A stretch of 64,000 nucleotides of DNA. Source: Blepharisma japonicum. Taxonomy: Eukaryota; Ciliophora; Heterotrichea; Heterotrichida; Blepharismidae. The notes beneath the pieces were generated by a model that made no database searches, was not told the origin of the DNA, and saw nothing but the letters and a program-made list of their open reading frames with translations. The position numbers and the translations under genes were made by a program. The stretch lies in the NCBI GenBank assembly GCA_949751835.1, contig CATKHK010000047.1, positions 248,001 to 312,000 on the forward strand, written 5' to 3'. Positions 1-10,993 of this stretch are shown piece after piece (position 1 is the stretch's first letter; each line of letters starts with the position of its first letter).

Positions 1-1373
1 TTTTTATCTCCTCAAGAAAATCCTGTTTTTTCTGTAGAATATTTTAATGCGTGACGCAATTTAAATTTAAGCTTTTTGTTGAGCTTGGTCTCTATAGCAA
101 ATTCATCAATAACTGCCAATTTATTTTTAAGCTGATTTTCTTTTGTGTTCAGTCCTTCAAGCATTGATGCTAAGCTTCCAGCAGTAAATGATACAAAATA
201 AAGCCCTGAAAACATCCAACAAATACAGAGAATCATTTCTAAATCAGTAACTGCTGTAATGTCTCCATATCCTATACTGCAAACTGTTGCTATTGCTCAA
301 TAGATTGATGTAATATAAAGTGTCGAAATGTCAGAATCTAGATAGCCTCCTCTACTCACCCATGTATCAGGGTCAAATCCTTGAATTTTTGCTGAATAAT
401 ATCATACGCAGGCCATAATATGTACACAAAGCATGATTGTAAAAAATGATTTAAATAAGCGCATTTCTGTATGCTTAATGCTTAAAAAGTCTTGAAACAT
501 TTCAAAAATATAATTATGCTTATAATGCTTCACCATTTTAGCTAATCGAGTAATTCTTGCTAGACGGTATAACTTTGGAAGCCGTAGCAGTTTTATCATA
601 CTGTTATGGTTTGAAGTTCCAGATTGATTACCAACTCCGAATAATCCAAATGGAATGCAAGAAATAGCGTCTATAGCAAACCAGCTCATTAAATATTTGA
701 GAATAATTTTAAATCTTGATGTCACAAGTGTCCCATCTTCATCATAGTATGCACTACAAAACTGTATTAGTATATCTATAAAAAACAGCCCATTCAACGT
801 CATATCAATACAAAACCACACATCATAGCCGCTTGTCTCATAAAATGCCATAGAAAACGGCATTATTGTGACACAATAAATTAAGCAAATCGCTATAATT
901 ATATTTCATATAATTTTTCCTTTGGTATTTGGATGAATAATCAAAAAGGGTAGTGATTCTTTTACTTGAACTTCCATACTAAAAGTCCCCTTACTTTCTG
1001 GCTCCATTGAGAATATTCTATCAGTTATTTTAGGAGAAGATAGATGACCATAAAGGTGCACATGCTTAGATAAAGCTCTCAAAATAAAAATTACTTGCAT
1101 TTTAAATCATGCACGCTTTCATACATCATTATAAGGAGAATCAGGAACGGGGACACTCCGAAATAAAACTCTATTTCTTTCAGTCGAATTAATATTGTCT
1201 GATTCAAGCATTGGCCTTTCTTCAGGATCCGCTACACTGACATTATGTCGATGTGAGGATTTATTTACAGTGTCATCATTACTACTCCGCTGAGAAAAAT
1301 CTTCAGAGCTGGTTTGCACAATATTTATTCTTGGAATGCTAATTTCGAAATCCTAATTGAATTTTACCGTCAT
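1..1373 (-). CDS. Voltage-gated/cyclic-nucleotide-type K+ channel (3' end outside window)
   Basis: Six-helix potassium channel of the EAG/HCN/CNG-like group, expected in the plasma or ciliary membrane. One frame reads from the ATG at 1373 to the window edge if TGA is Trp and a 15-nt intron (1353-1367, gtaaaattcaattag on the coding strand) is removed. Seen: a soluble N-terminus; transmembrane segments; a basic S4-like helix (KLYRLARITRLAKMVKHY, about 535-590); and the pore with selectivity filter CSIGYGD (about 262-284). The 'IYWAIA' pore-helix Trp is a TGA. The C-terminal linker and any cyclic-nucleotide domain lie beyond base 1. The initial ATG-ACG exon is only 6 nt. Channel identity is certain; ligand gating is unknown. 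Confidence 0.9.
1353..1367 (-). other. 15-nt intron in K+ channel gene
   Basis: GT...AG, gtaaaattcaattag. It carries an in-frame TAG; removing it joins ATG ACG to GAT TTC GAA and opens the frame to a real ATG. Confidence 0.75.
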
Positions 1374-1908
1374 GGTTATTAAATTTTATTTTAATAGAGA
1401 CCTTCAGAATTTTCGAGATTTTTCTTATAAGATGATAGAATTAAACACAAAGATTATTTTAGAAATGCAACCAAGTAAAGCAAATGTTTGATAGATTTCG
1501 ATTAAGCTGAATTTATATATAATATATAGTAGCTTTCTTGAAAGCACTACAATTATGATAATTTCCTATTAATTTGCAGATTGTAACTGTATAGTTATAA
1601 TTTATTTATTTAAATCAGAAGAATCATAACTCATTGCCACTTTTGTATATAATAAAGCAGAAAATGATCTATGGTTTTTCAATTTATGCATTTAAGATGA
1701 TAAATAATTTGATTAAATTGAAATAATTGAGATTGCAAAGCTCTATAAAATTAGAATAATTGCAATTATTTTTGTTTTTTATCACAGTAACCCTTTTGCA
1801 TATTCAGTCTATTTAATATTTCCTATAGTAAAAATGTTAATTAAAAATTAATTAAATATCGCTAAAATACATCTTATAAAATCATCAATTTTTATTAAAA
1901 AAATTAAT
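1374..1908. other. Intergenic region between divergent genes
   Basis: AT-rich spacer between the divergent channel and phosphodiesterase genes; presumably holds both promoters. I see no open frame, tRNA or clear motif. Confidence 0.5.
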
Positions 1909-3588
1909 ATGAAATCAGCTCGAATCATCAGATTAATCAGGACAATGCTTAAGCTTCTTTATCTAAGCTATGCAACGGTTGTGGTAATATGAGTATCTTT
2001 TGAGGAAGCCATCAATGATGAAGGAGTTTTAGCTTTAAACTGTATTGAATTATCATTATTGATAATTATTTGCCTTCTATTTTGTTATCATATCCAATCG
2101 AATTTCAAAGTATTTTATATTTAGTCAATTACTTTTACTACTCCAAAACTTCTCAATATCATTATTACAGTAGTTTGCCTGGTAATTAGTATATGCCAAT
2201 TATTAGGACCTAACATAAGGCATAAGTATGGAATTAAAGGAATTTTTTTTATTTTTAAGCTAACTTTGACAGATATAGCTTTATATGATATGCTAATACC
2301 AATAAAAATTAATCAAAGATCACATAGTTCGATAGAAGATTCAAGTCCTCTAAACCCAGAAAAAATTGTGGAAATAATGAACAAAGCAATGAAAATGGCA
2401 TCAAATGCCAACGATAAAGAGCTAATGAATGAAATAGACTTATATATGAGATCAGCATGCAGACATTCTTATGAAATAAATGATCAAGAAGAAAAAATTG
2501 ATGACAAAAAAGATGAAGCTATAAGCTTAATTGGCTGAAATTTCAGCTTGAAATTAGATGAGACTGCTCGCCCAATAGATCCTCAAGATATTATCCCTGA
2601 ACCATCTATCCATACTGGCAGTCAGGATTTTGAGAAACTTGAGAAAATTGAATTTGATATTTTTAAATTTTCTGAAGAAAATGGGCAAAACAGCCTTCAA
2701 ATTATTATGAATCATCTCTTTAATAAATTTGATTTTTTCAATACTTTAAACATTCCACAACCGCAATTTAAAAAATTTATTTTAAGAATACAATCTGGAT
2801 ATAAAGCTGAAAACCCTTATCATAACTCAACACATGCGGCAGATGTTGTGCAAGCTTATCATTATATGATAAATAGTTGTGGAGCCAAAGAGATCTGCAA
2901 CTTTTCACCTGCAGAAATTGCTATTTGCTATATAAGTGCTGCAATTCATGATTATCAGCACCCAGGATTAACGAATGCATTTTTAGTTAATACTCAGCAC
3001 AAGCTAGCCATGCTTTACAATGATAAAGCAGTTTTAGAAAATTTCCATATATCTTCTGCTTTTAATTTGACAATGAAACCTAGTATGAATATTTTTATTA
3101 ATATGGAAAATAATTTACAGAAACTATTTAGGAATAAAATAATTGATTTAGTCCTTGCCACGGATATGAGCAAGCATTTTGAGCATTTAAATAATTTTCA
3201 AGGCTTAATTGATTCAGGAAAATTATCTTCTGAAGAAGGTAAATATGCCTCCATGGAGCTTCTTATGCATTTTTGTGACCTAAGTAATGCTTTTCGACCT
3301 TTTGAAATAAGCAAGAAATGAACTGAATTAATTAACCAAGAATTTTTCATGCAGGGAGATCAAGAAAAAGAACTGGGAATCCCAATATCTCCTACATGCG
3401 ATAGAGATAATGTCATTATGGAAAAGGCACAATTGAATTTTGTAACGTACTTGATTGAGCCTTTTATAGCCCCAATGGAAGCACTCCTCCCAAAATTTAA
3501 AGATCTTGTAGAAATATTAAATGAGAATAAAGCCGAATTGGAAAGAATTCTCGTCGAAAGTAATGAAAATCTATCAGTCAAAGCTTAA
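1909..3588 (+). CDS. Membrane-bound 3',5'-cyclic nucleotide phosphodiesterase
   Basis: Hydrolyses cAMP and/or cGMP. About 554 residues after removing a 15-nt intron (2110-2124) and reading TGA as Trp. The N-terminus has three or four hydrophobic helices, so the enzyme is probably anchored in a membrane. The C-terminal half is a class I PDE catalytic domain: HNSTHAADVV with the metal-binding and catalytic His, HDYQHPG, TDMSKHFEH, FCDLSNAFRP, then QGDQEKELGIPISPTCDRD. A TGA in the block before 'TELINQEFF' sits where PDEs have an invariant Trp, which is strong support for UGA=Trp. Substrate preference cannot be read. The 'EKELGIPISP' block matches animal PDE1/4/8/9 types generally. Confidence 0.93.
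2110..2124 (+). other. 15-nt intron in phosphodiesterase gene
   Basis: gtattttatatttag. It contains an in-frame TAG; removal joins two hydrophobic exons without a frame change. Confidence 0.85.
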
Positions 3589-3632
3589 TTTAATTAAAAT
3601 GGTATCCGTTTATAAATATAAATAATAAGAAG

Positions 3633-4505
3633 ATGAACCGAGATCATTCTTATGTTAGAATTCGATCAGCTATAAGAAAGCTATCACAGCCAACTAAGAA
3701 TACTGCTGATGAATCTCAACGAATAAGAATATTATTAAATCAAGAAAAAATTGAAATTGAAAAAGTTAGCGAGCATACCACTGAGGGTGCATTAGCAGCT
3801 GTTAAATCCGAAAGAAATCTCGATGGACTTTTAAAAAAATCATATACTCCTAGTTTATCTCCAGATTACATAAGTAGTTTTGAGAAAACAAATTTTTCAG
3901 TTTCAAAATCAAAAACTTTTAAAACGCTTGCTTCAATAAAAGAGTCAAATTATAAAAACCAAGGAAGTTTAATGCTTATTAATCAAAACCCAATATCTGG
4001 GCAAGAAGATACTGATTTCCATCGCGATGATAAAGTTTTTGGAGATGGAAAGCGGCGAAGAGCTGCTAGAGTCAGTACTTTGAAGCTCAATGTAAGAATG
4101 CTGAAAAACCTAGATATTATTGAAGAAGACGAATTTAATGGGTCAGAAAACACATTTTTCAAAACTCCTCAAAATAAAATCGTAGAAGAAAGAACCTATT
4201 CAAAAAACTCAAAAGAAAAAAATTTGAAAAAGAAGGTTGTTAAAGCATTTCTAATAAACACAAATAATGAAGAAATCAAAATTCAGCCACAAGAAGAAAA
4301 GCCTGAAAAATTTAGCTGGATTAATGAAGTGAAAAACTCAACAGATCTTAGAATAAAAATAAGAGGAAATATTATTAATCGTTCTCAAGAAAGATCATCA
4401 GCTCATAAAAAACAAAAGAACCCTGAAGTTCGAGAAACTCAAAGTGAAAAGAAGCAAAATAGCAGATGGGTTTGGAAAGGAGCAAATGGTGTTTTCACAA
4501 AATAA
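3633..4505 (+). CDS. WKGA-motif family protein, copy 1 (unknown function)
   Basis: I do not recognise a known family. 290 residues, basic, Ser/Lys/Glu-rich and probably largely disordered. It shares an order of short blocks with the gene at 5020-5952: N-terminal RxxIRKLSQP, a 'FSVSxxKxFK' block, 'TLKLN', an acidic 'IxEDE' block with NxFF, 'TDLRIKIRG', and the final SRWVWKGANG. The same C-terminal motif ends the gene at 10994-11866. Starts 44 bp after the phosphodiesterase stop, same strand. Function unknown; basic-Ser patches suggest phosphorylation or cytoskeletal binding, but that is a guess. Confidence 0.75.
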   Translation: MNRDHSYVRIRSAIRKLSQPTKNTADESQRIRILLNQEKIEIEKVSEHTTEGALAAVKSERNLDGLLKKSYTPSLSPDYISSFEKTNFSVSKSKTFKTLASIKESNYKNQGSLMLINQNPISGQEDTDFHRDDKVFGDGKRRRAARVSTLKLNVRMLKNLDIIEEDEFNGSENTFFKTPQNKIVEERTYSKNSKEKNLKKKVVKAFLINTNNEEIKIQPQEEKPEKFSWINEVKNSTDLRIKIRGNIINRSQERSSAHKKQKNPEVRETQSEKKQNSRWVWKGANGVFTK

Positions 4506-5019
4506 TGCTACAATAATAATTTAATTAAAAGATTTTCCCAAAATTTAACCCCATTAATTTTCTTTATTTTTCATACATTATAATTTTTAATGATGTAATA
4601 TAATTATAGCAATTATCATTAAATTAATTTATTCATTTATTTAATAAATAAAATAAATTTTTTAATAATTATTAAGAAGAATATTACTTATAAGCTATTT
4701 GAGAAAAAATGCATTCATATTCTAATCTTAAATAATTTCTATTAAATTTTGATAATTATTGAAAAATAAGAATTAATGCATTTAAATTTTTAAAATATAT
4801 AATAAAATGGGTTTAAATTCTTCTAAGCATTTTATTTCTAAAAAAATATTTAATATTTATTAGATCCAAATACCACAAAAAAGGTTTTGAGGTCCAATTT
4901 AAATTTAAAATTTGCAGCGATATCTTATTTTTTAACTTATGTTATCATAATACAAAATAAAATAATTATGACTCATCTACTATCAGCAATGTCTAATAAA
5001 TAAAAAACCCTTAATTGCA
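4506..5019. other. Intergenic AT-rich spacer
   Basis: Very AT-rich, with runs of A/T and no coding pattern. Probable promoter of the downstream paralogue; nothing else seen. Confidence 0.5.
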
Positions 5020-5952
5020 ATGGATCAAGATCAGTTTCGAATAACAATAAGATCACCCAAAAGAAAGCTCTCTCAGCCATCTATAAGATCAACTTTATCT
5101 CATAATGGGACAAGAGTTTTTTCAATTGAGTCGAACAATGAATCTAACCTCAAAGATAATGAGCCAACTGACCATAACTTACCATCAAGGTTAAAAATTG
5201 ATAGAAATTTTTTTCGATTAAACTCTGCTCTAGAAAGGATAAACAAGCCTCAGTCTGCAAGTCCTGTAAAATCTAAAGAAGAGAAATCATTCTCTGTTTC
5301 GAATCCCAAAATCTTTAAAAGAATAGTGTCTCTTCGAGACGCAGAAAGCCCAAGAAATCAAATAAATATATCTCAAAGGCTAATTAGAGATTCTACTACA
5401 AGTGAAAGCACTCTTTCTTGCTATGAAGAAAATTCTTTAAATAATTCAGAATCAATACAATTTAGAGTGAGACCAAGAATGAAGACTTTAAAATTAAATT
5501 CAAAACCAAACAAATTGTATGATATTAAAGAAGATGAAAGCATTGAGCCTGAAGATAATTTCTTTTTGGTGAAAACTCAAGAAAAAAATGAAAACAACAA
5601 TGAACAAATAGAATCTAAAGTGCAAAAATATCAAAGGCGGCATGTAAAAAAATTTTCTACAAGCCCTGAGGATGAAACACGAGGTTATCAATATAAAAGT
5701 CCTGGAAAAGATTCTTGTATAAAGGAGATAGTCCGTGTTCAAAGCAATACAGATATAAAAATAAGAGTTAGAGGAAGAACTACATCATCCCATAAAAATA
5801 CTGGGAAAATGGATTCTGAAATTAAGACAGAGGAAATCGAAAAGAAAAATCCTCAAAGCTTGATTCCTAATGATAAAAAATTGAAAAAGAATAAGCAAGA
5901 ACGCTCAAGCAGATGAACCTGGAAAGGTGCACATGGAATCATTGTTTCTTAA
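5020..5952 (+). CDS. WKGA-motif family protein, copy 2 (unknown function)
   Basis: 310 residues. Paralogue of the upstream gene, sharing the N-terminal block (IRSPKRKLSQP versus IRSAIRKLSQP), 'FSVSNPKIFKR', 'KTLKLNSK', 'IKEDE..EDNFF', 'TDIKIRVRG' and the end SSRWTWKGAHG. The penultimate block starts with a TGA (5914-5916) that must be Trp: a standard code would cut off the best-conserved C-terminal motif. Head-to-tail arrangement with copy 1 points to tandem duplication. It converges on the minus-strand gene 20 bp downstream. Function unknown. Confidence 0.75.
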
Positions 5953-5971
5953 AAAAAATTAATTCGTAAAA

Positions 5972-6445
5972 TTAAGGTACACTTAATCTTAAGTGCTTTT
6001 TCAGATTTAAATTCATGATATCTATAGTCGAGCATCCAAATAGAGTAGTATCCTTTTTGATTCTTTTGGAAAATCTATCAAGTTCTTCTGAAATTTTTAA
6101 ATATTCAATGCTTGGTTGCTGCTTTGATTTTGAAATTTTAGGGAGAATAATTTTTTCTTTAGGTTTCAGATCAGCTGAAGAGCTGTATGTATTGCTTTTC
6201 TTAATTAAAAGGTCTCGAGGCTGGCTTAAACTTGTCAGTCTTTCTGAGCAAGCATAGGATTTTGAAATACCAAACACGGTCTCAATATTTTTTTGGCATG
6301 GAATAGCTTTATGTATTTTAAAAATGCCAGCCAGATTTTCAAGTCGAAGGGTATTTAAATGCTTATTAACCAATTTTTCTCTTTCGCTGGAGTAGTGTTG
6401 CTTTAGAGATTTTCTGCAGTTTTGGAGATCAATTTGATAAACCAT
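5972..6445 (-). CDS. Small basic protein, tandem paralogue 1 (unknown)
   Basis: 157 residues, no recognised domain. Shares most of its length with the gene at 7141-7605: EREKLxNKHLNT, LENLAGIxKxH, 'ETxFGISKSY.CSERL', a P-R-D block, and the C-terminal FGCSTIDIMNL. The N-terminal half is basic and likely helical; the middle is Ser/Lys-rich. The two lie head to tail on the minus strand 0.7 kb apart, so a tandem duplication is likely. Function unknown. Confidence 0.7.
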   Translation of the reverse strand: MVYQIDLQNCRKSLKQHYSSEREKLVNKHLNTLRLENLAGIFKIHKAIPCQKNIETVFGISKSYACSERLTSLSQPRDLLIKKSNTYSSSADLKPKEKIILPKISKSKQQPSIEYLKISEELDRFSKRIKKDTTLFGCSTIDIMNLNLKKHLRLSVP

Positions 6446-7140
6446 TTCTTATATACAGGAATATTAGTTAATAATAGTTTTGAGGTCTCACTAAAAGCAA
6501 AGCATAAGCAATATAATTAATTTTCAGATTATAATGACTATATATATTTACCAGGATAAGGTCAACTCAATAATATAAAAATATAATAATAAAGGCGATT
6601 ATTTATCTTCAAGAACGGGCTATTAATTGAGCTTTTTTTTAAAAATTTTAGGAATTTTTAATAAATCGATTTCTCATAAGTATGTAAAATATGCTTATTT
6701 GTAGATTTATCAGATACATTAATAAAAGCTAATATACCAGTAATTAATTTAAAATACATAACCTGTCATTATTCTAATGCCCATCAAGCGAGCTGCTATA
6801 TCGTTTCTAAAGCTTGGTTTATCTAGTTTTTCAATTTCTTTGAATTTCAATGGAGGAATATACTCCATAAGAAATTATAGTTACTTCTTCTTGAATAATC
6901 TAAAAGCTCAGAACTAAAACATTACATTACCATAATTCTTTTGCAGTTTTATCGCCTTCATGTATAAATGAGCATATCTTGCCGTTTATAAGAAAACTCT
7001 AAATTTTTCAACTATTCTTTTATATATGTCTAGCTAAAAAAATATATATAAATCATTTAAAAAATAAGAAATTTAATAACACTCAATTATTATAAATAAA
7101 TCCTCAATATTATAGTAAAATTCAGCGATCTCTCTTAAAA
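6446..7140. other. Spacer between tandem paralogues, possible decayed coding
   Basis: Mostly AT-rich. A less AT-rich patch at about 6745-7000 reads like broken coding sequence on the minus strand (see 6749-6868). Otherwise nothing seen. Confidence 0.4.
6749..6868 (-). pseudogene. Possible small ORF or gene remnant
   Basis: A 39-codon ATG-to-TAA frame (start MEYIPPLKFKEIEK, end MTGYVF) with codon-like composition, unlike the AT-rich flanks. Just upstream on the same strand (6880-7000) are further short coding-like bits in other frames that I could not join with 15-16-nt introns. It may be a small gene or the relic of a larger one. No family recognised. Confidence 0.25.
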
Positions 7141-7605
7141 TTAAGATACGCTTGATTTTCGATATTTTTTTGACTTTAAATTCATGATATCTATTGTCGA
7201 GCATCCAAAAACTGTTGAGTCATTTTTAATTCTTTCAGTAAACTTATCTAATTCTTGATATATTTTTAAAACTTCACTATTGTATTTTGGCTTCGAGATT
7301 TGAGGAAAAATGCTTTTTGTTGCTTGAAGACTGGTTTGTGAATAATAAGTTTTGCTTTTCTTCATTCTAGGGTCGCGAGGCTTACTTAGGTGAATTAGCC
7401 TTTCTGAACAACTATAAGATTTCGAAATACCAAATAATGTTTCGATACTTTTTTCGCGAGGAGTTGCTTCGTGAACTTTATAAATCCCTGCAAGGTTTTC
7501 AAGTTTCATTGTATTTAAGTGCTTATTCATTAGCTTTTCTCTTTGATTATTGATTCTTTGTTTAAGTGATATGCTTTTGTCGTGGATATTTAGGTTAGAA
7601 ATCAT
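7141..7605 (-). CDS. Small basic protein, tandem paralogue 2 (unknown)
   Basis: 154 residues; paralogue of the gene at 5972-6445. Conserved blocks are QREKLMNKHLNT, 'LENLAGIYKVHEA', 'FGISKSYSCSERL', 'RDPRMKKSKTY' and the end FGCSTIDIMNL followed by a basic tail. The conserved N- and C-terminal blocks around a variable middle suggest two binding surfaces joined by a linker (inference). No known domain, signal peptide or membrane helix. Confidence 0.7.
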   Translation of the reverse strand: MISNLNIHDKSISLKQRINNQREKLMNKHLNTMKLENLAGIYKVHEATPREKSIETLFGISKSYSCSERLIHLSKPRDPRMKKSKTYYSQTSLQATKSIFPQISKPKYNSEVLKIYQELDKFTERIKNDSTVFGCSTIDIMNLKSKKYRKSSVS

Positions 7606-7878
7606 ACTTAATTAATTATAGTAATGGAACAATGATAAATTCTTGCATAAAAAATCATATCTAATAAAGAATTTATTCATGATTTAAATCACACCACATA
7701 CTTTTCGAACAATCTGAGTATATAGCTTTTAATTTTATCTGTGCAATCAATTAAGCTGCTTTTTTATTTATTTTCTCAAGATTTATATAAATATATTAAT
7801 ACAAATGACCAATCAGATTATATTTCTATGCAGCTTAAATATAATTATAAAGTATCGTAATTCCATATTATATAAACT

Positions 7879-9600
7879 ATGAATTTTTCCTATGATTTAA
7901 AGTCCACTCTCGAGAAAAATCCTTGCTTAAATAGCTGATACGGCTTACAAAGAGGCTTTACAAGTGAATCATTACCTCACTACAATAGCTTTTCAATGGA
8001 AAAATTTACTATACAGAAAAAGAAACAACGGCTCCGTGAAGAAAAATTAGCTAAAGAAAAAATACATCTATCAGCAAGACAAGAAATACGAAGACTTGAA
8101 GAGCAGAAATTGCGTGCAACTATGGAATTAAAGAAAACATTAGTCAATGAATTAAACAAAAAATGCATTGAAGAAAATAATAAGCAATTGGCTGCAGTTA
8201 AAATCCAAAAAATCGCAAGAGGATGGCTAATTAGAAATAAATTTGATCATTTAATAATTCAGCATAGAAAAAGACTTGCCGATTTCAATATTTCAAGCAT
8301 GGACTCTGAAATTACTTATCAATTTTACCATAGTAAGCAGTGCAATGGTGCTGCAATAGTTATACAGGAACATTATAAGCGATATTTATTTAAATGCAAA
8401 TTGCAAAGACTTAAAAGGGGATATCTTCATTTTTGTTCAGATAAAAAAAATCAAGCAGAAAGGTTGCTTAAGAAAGCAATAAAAATTTTTATATCAAAAA
8501 TAAGAGTTAATGAAGCAAAAGAAGTTTATAAAAGAAATAAAAAATTAAGGGAAATAAGGGAAAGACTTGCAATTTTGACTATTAAAGATTATTGAATCAA
8601 AAATAATTTGCAAGCGAAATCAATAAAGCGAAGATTTCGTCACCATAAAAGAAGAAAAACTATTGAAAAGCATGATAAAGATATTATAGAAGACTCAGCC
8701 ACAAATCATGGATCAGCCGAGCTGATTTTTCCCCAGGATTTTCAAAATCTTTTATCAGAAGTACGAGAAATTGACCTTTGTTCAATTTTAGGGACCAGAG
8801 AAATCGAATTAGCAAAAATCTCTTACAATGTTAAAAGCCCAAAACCAAAAGAAGTAACTCCTATAATTCACCGTGACAGAAAAAGACTTTATTATCCAAC
8901 CTCTAGCAGTTATTCAAGAAGTCGTACAATTTCACGAGTGTCTACAAGGCCTGATTCAAGGACTTTTGACTTATGGACTCAGCCAAGTAGTGATAAATGA
9001 ACATATAGGTCAAGCAGAGACAGATTTAGCTCTAATTCTTATTACATTCCTAGGAATTCCACAAGTGAAACACCTGAAGAAAAGGGTAAATTCAAATTAA
9101 ACGAGAATCCATTTGGGCAAATATATACTTATTCTGATAAGAAAAAGAGGAATAGGTTTCATTCAAGGTCTTATCATATTACGAGAGCTGAAACTCCTGA
9201 TGAATATTATGGAGCCAAAGAAGAAACTGACCCTTATAAAAAAGCGTTTTTAAATCCTTATAAGGTCAAAAATTCTGGACCTTATCATAGGAAATCTGAA
9301 ACTGAAATAGAAAAAAGTAAATTTAAAATAAAAGAAGAAGTTTGCCCAATTAAAGTCCCTCCTGTAAACACCGAAAGACCTAAGAGAAGCAGGTTTAATT
9401 CTAATTCTTATCAAATTGTCAAAAAGCCTGTAAATGAGATTATTGAACCAAAATTAATTGAAGTAAAAGAAGAAAAGGATCCTTTTAGGGCATCTTTTAT
9501 GAACTCTAAAGTCGATTTTACGTATCACATTGGGAAGTTCGAAAGACCAAAAACTTCTCAAGTTAACAGATTTTTCAGTGATATTTTTAAATATAAATAA
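7879..9600 (+). CDS. IQ-motif, basic cytoskeletal-type protein
   Basis: 573 residues, read through three TGA (Trp) codons from the ATG at 7879 to TAA at 9598-9600; a standard-code reader would break it and miss the last 200 residues. Residues about 40-90 are a charged helix or coiled coil (QKKKQRLREEKLAKEK). Next come IQ-type calmodulin-binding helices, AAVKIQKIARGWLIRNKF and 'AAIVIQEHYKRYLFKCKL'. The C-terminal half is basic, Ser/Pro/Tyr-rich and disordered, with repeated 'DPxKxxFxNpyK'-like and 'RPKRSRFNSNSY' pieces. Likely a calmodulin- or centrin-binding structural protein of the cortex or cilia (inference). Confidence 0.8.
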
Positions 9601-9643
9601 AATTTAACCGAAGACTTATTTTTATAAAAAATAATTTAATTCC

Positions 9644-10591
9644 TTAGGTTTTCCTCCTCTCCTGAGTATAATTTGCGTTCTTCAATGACATGGCGTTTAT
9701 CAAGAAGCTTGGAGAGTTTCTAAATATTATTGCGATTATAATATGCTTCCAATTTCCATTTGTATAAGGAACTTTACCTAAAGCGCTTAATGCATTTTCA
9801 GCACATTGTTCAGGAGTGATAAATGAAAAGTTATGATCCTGCTCTTTTGTTAAATTACTGTAAACCCATGCCGGCTGGAGGCTCATCATATCAATTTCGT
9901 TTAGTTTTTCATGTCTCACTGTATATCTAACTTCTTCTCTAGTGCACAATGTAAAAGTATTGGTAAACCCTCTTGTAGCTCCATAAATAGCAAAACCAGG
10001 CAAAGGTGTTAGAGTAGCAGTGGAGCTTAAATTGATGATCCCACTAGGAAGATTTCTATTCATCATTCTCCTTAAGAACATTTTGGTTAAATATACACAA
10101 GGCCATAAATTGACTGAAAGCATCTGTAAAAGCTCATCATGCACATGATGAGTGTGAAATCTTCCTGTTCCAGCATATCCAACATTGTTGATCAGGATGC
10201 TTACATCTAAATCTCTTATTTCTTCATCAATTTTTTGGAAAAATTCCAGAGGCTCTTGAGTGCATTCTGAAAAATCACAACAAACGACTTTGGCATCAAC
10301 ACCATGCAAGCGTGTGATTTCTTCTCTCACTTTTTCTAATTTTTGAGGGTTTCGGGATATTAAAACTATGTTAAAGTTGTATTTTGCTAAAACCCGAGCA
10401 AAACCTAAACCAATTCCTTCAGTACACCCAGTTACGACAGCCCATGAACCTTTCCCATATTTCTTTAAGGAATTGGTAGAAAGGATAGTCCTAAGATAAT
10501 AATAGCCTGTGCACAGCCAGGTGAAGATTGTCCAGCCAGCCACTATCACACACAAAAGCTCTAAATACCATAACAAAGTCGAATATCACAT
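9644..10591 (-). CDS. Short-chain dehydrogenase/reductase, HSD17B12/3-ketoacyl-CoA reductase-like
   Basis: 315 residues from ATG-TGA (Met-Trp). N-terminal hydrophobic helix (about 6-30) as in ER-membrane very-long-chain 3-oxoacyl-CoA reductases, then a Rossmann fold: TGCTEGIG (54-61), NNVGYAG (135-141), Ser pair (189-190) and the active-site stretch IYGATRG. That stretch gives Tyr203-x-x-x-Arg207, where the family has Tyr-x-x-x-Lys. Lys-to-Arg at this position usually weakens SDR activity, so the enzyme may be altered or inactive. Expected role: NADPH-dependent reduction in fatty-acid elongation or steroid-like metabolism. Confidence 0.85.
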
Positions 10592-10993
10592 GATTAAATT
10601 TAATGATAAATTTATTCGCCATTCAATTTTGTTAACAATTCAAATGAATTATTTGTAATAAAAAAATGCAAAGTTCTCATGAATCTTATAAAATCAAAAA
10701 ATATAAGCTGATCCTATGAAATTTAATAATCAAATACCGTTTTTCATTTTTAATTCTTTGTATTTCTGAAACTCTTTATTTTATTCTGCTTCAGATAAAG
10801 CCAGAAAAAATATTAATGACAACTGATCTATAACTATTGGGTACCTAAAACATCTGAATTATGTACAAATTTTATTTTTCTTAAATCTGAACAGTAAATA
10901 AAAGCCAGTTATAATTATAAATACAAAGGCTGCCTATATAGGTCTATTCAAGAGTATATTAAATTACTCTTTATAAAAATAAGAAACTAATAT
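10592..10993. other. Divergent promoter region
   Basis: AT-rich spacer between the divergent SDR and WKGA-copy-3 genes. No open frame or RNA gene seen. Confidence 0.5.
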
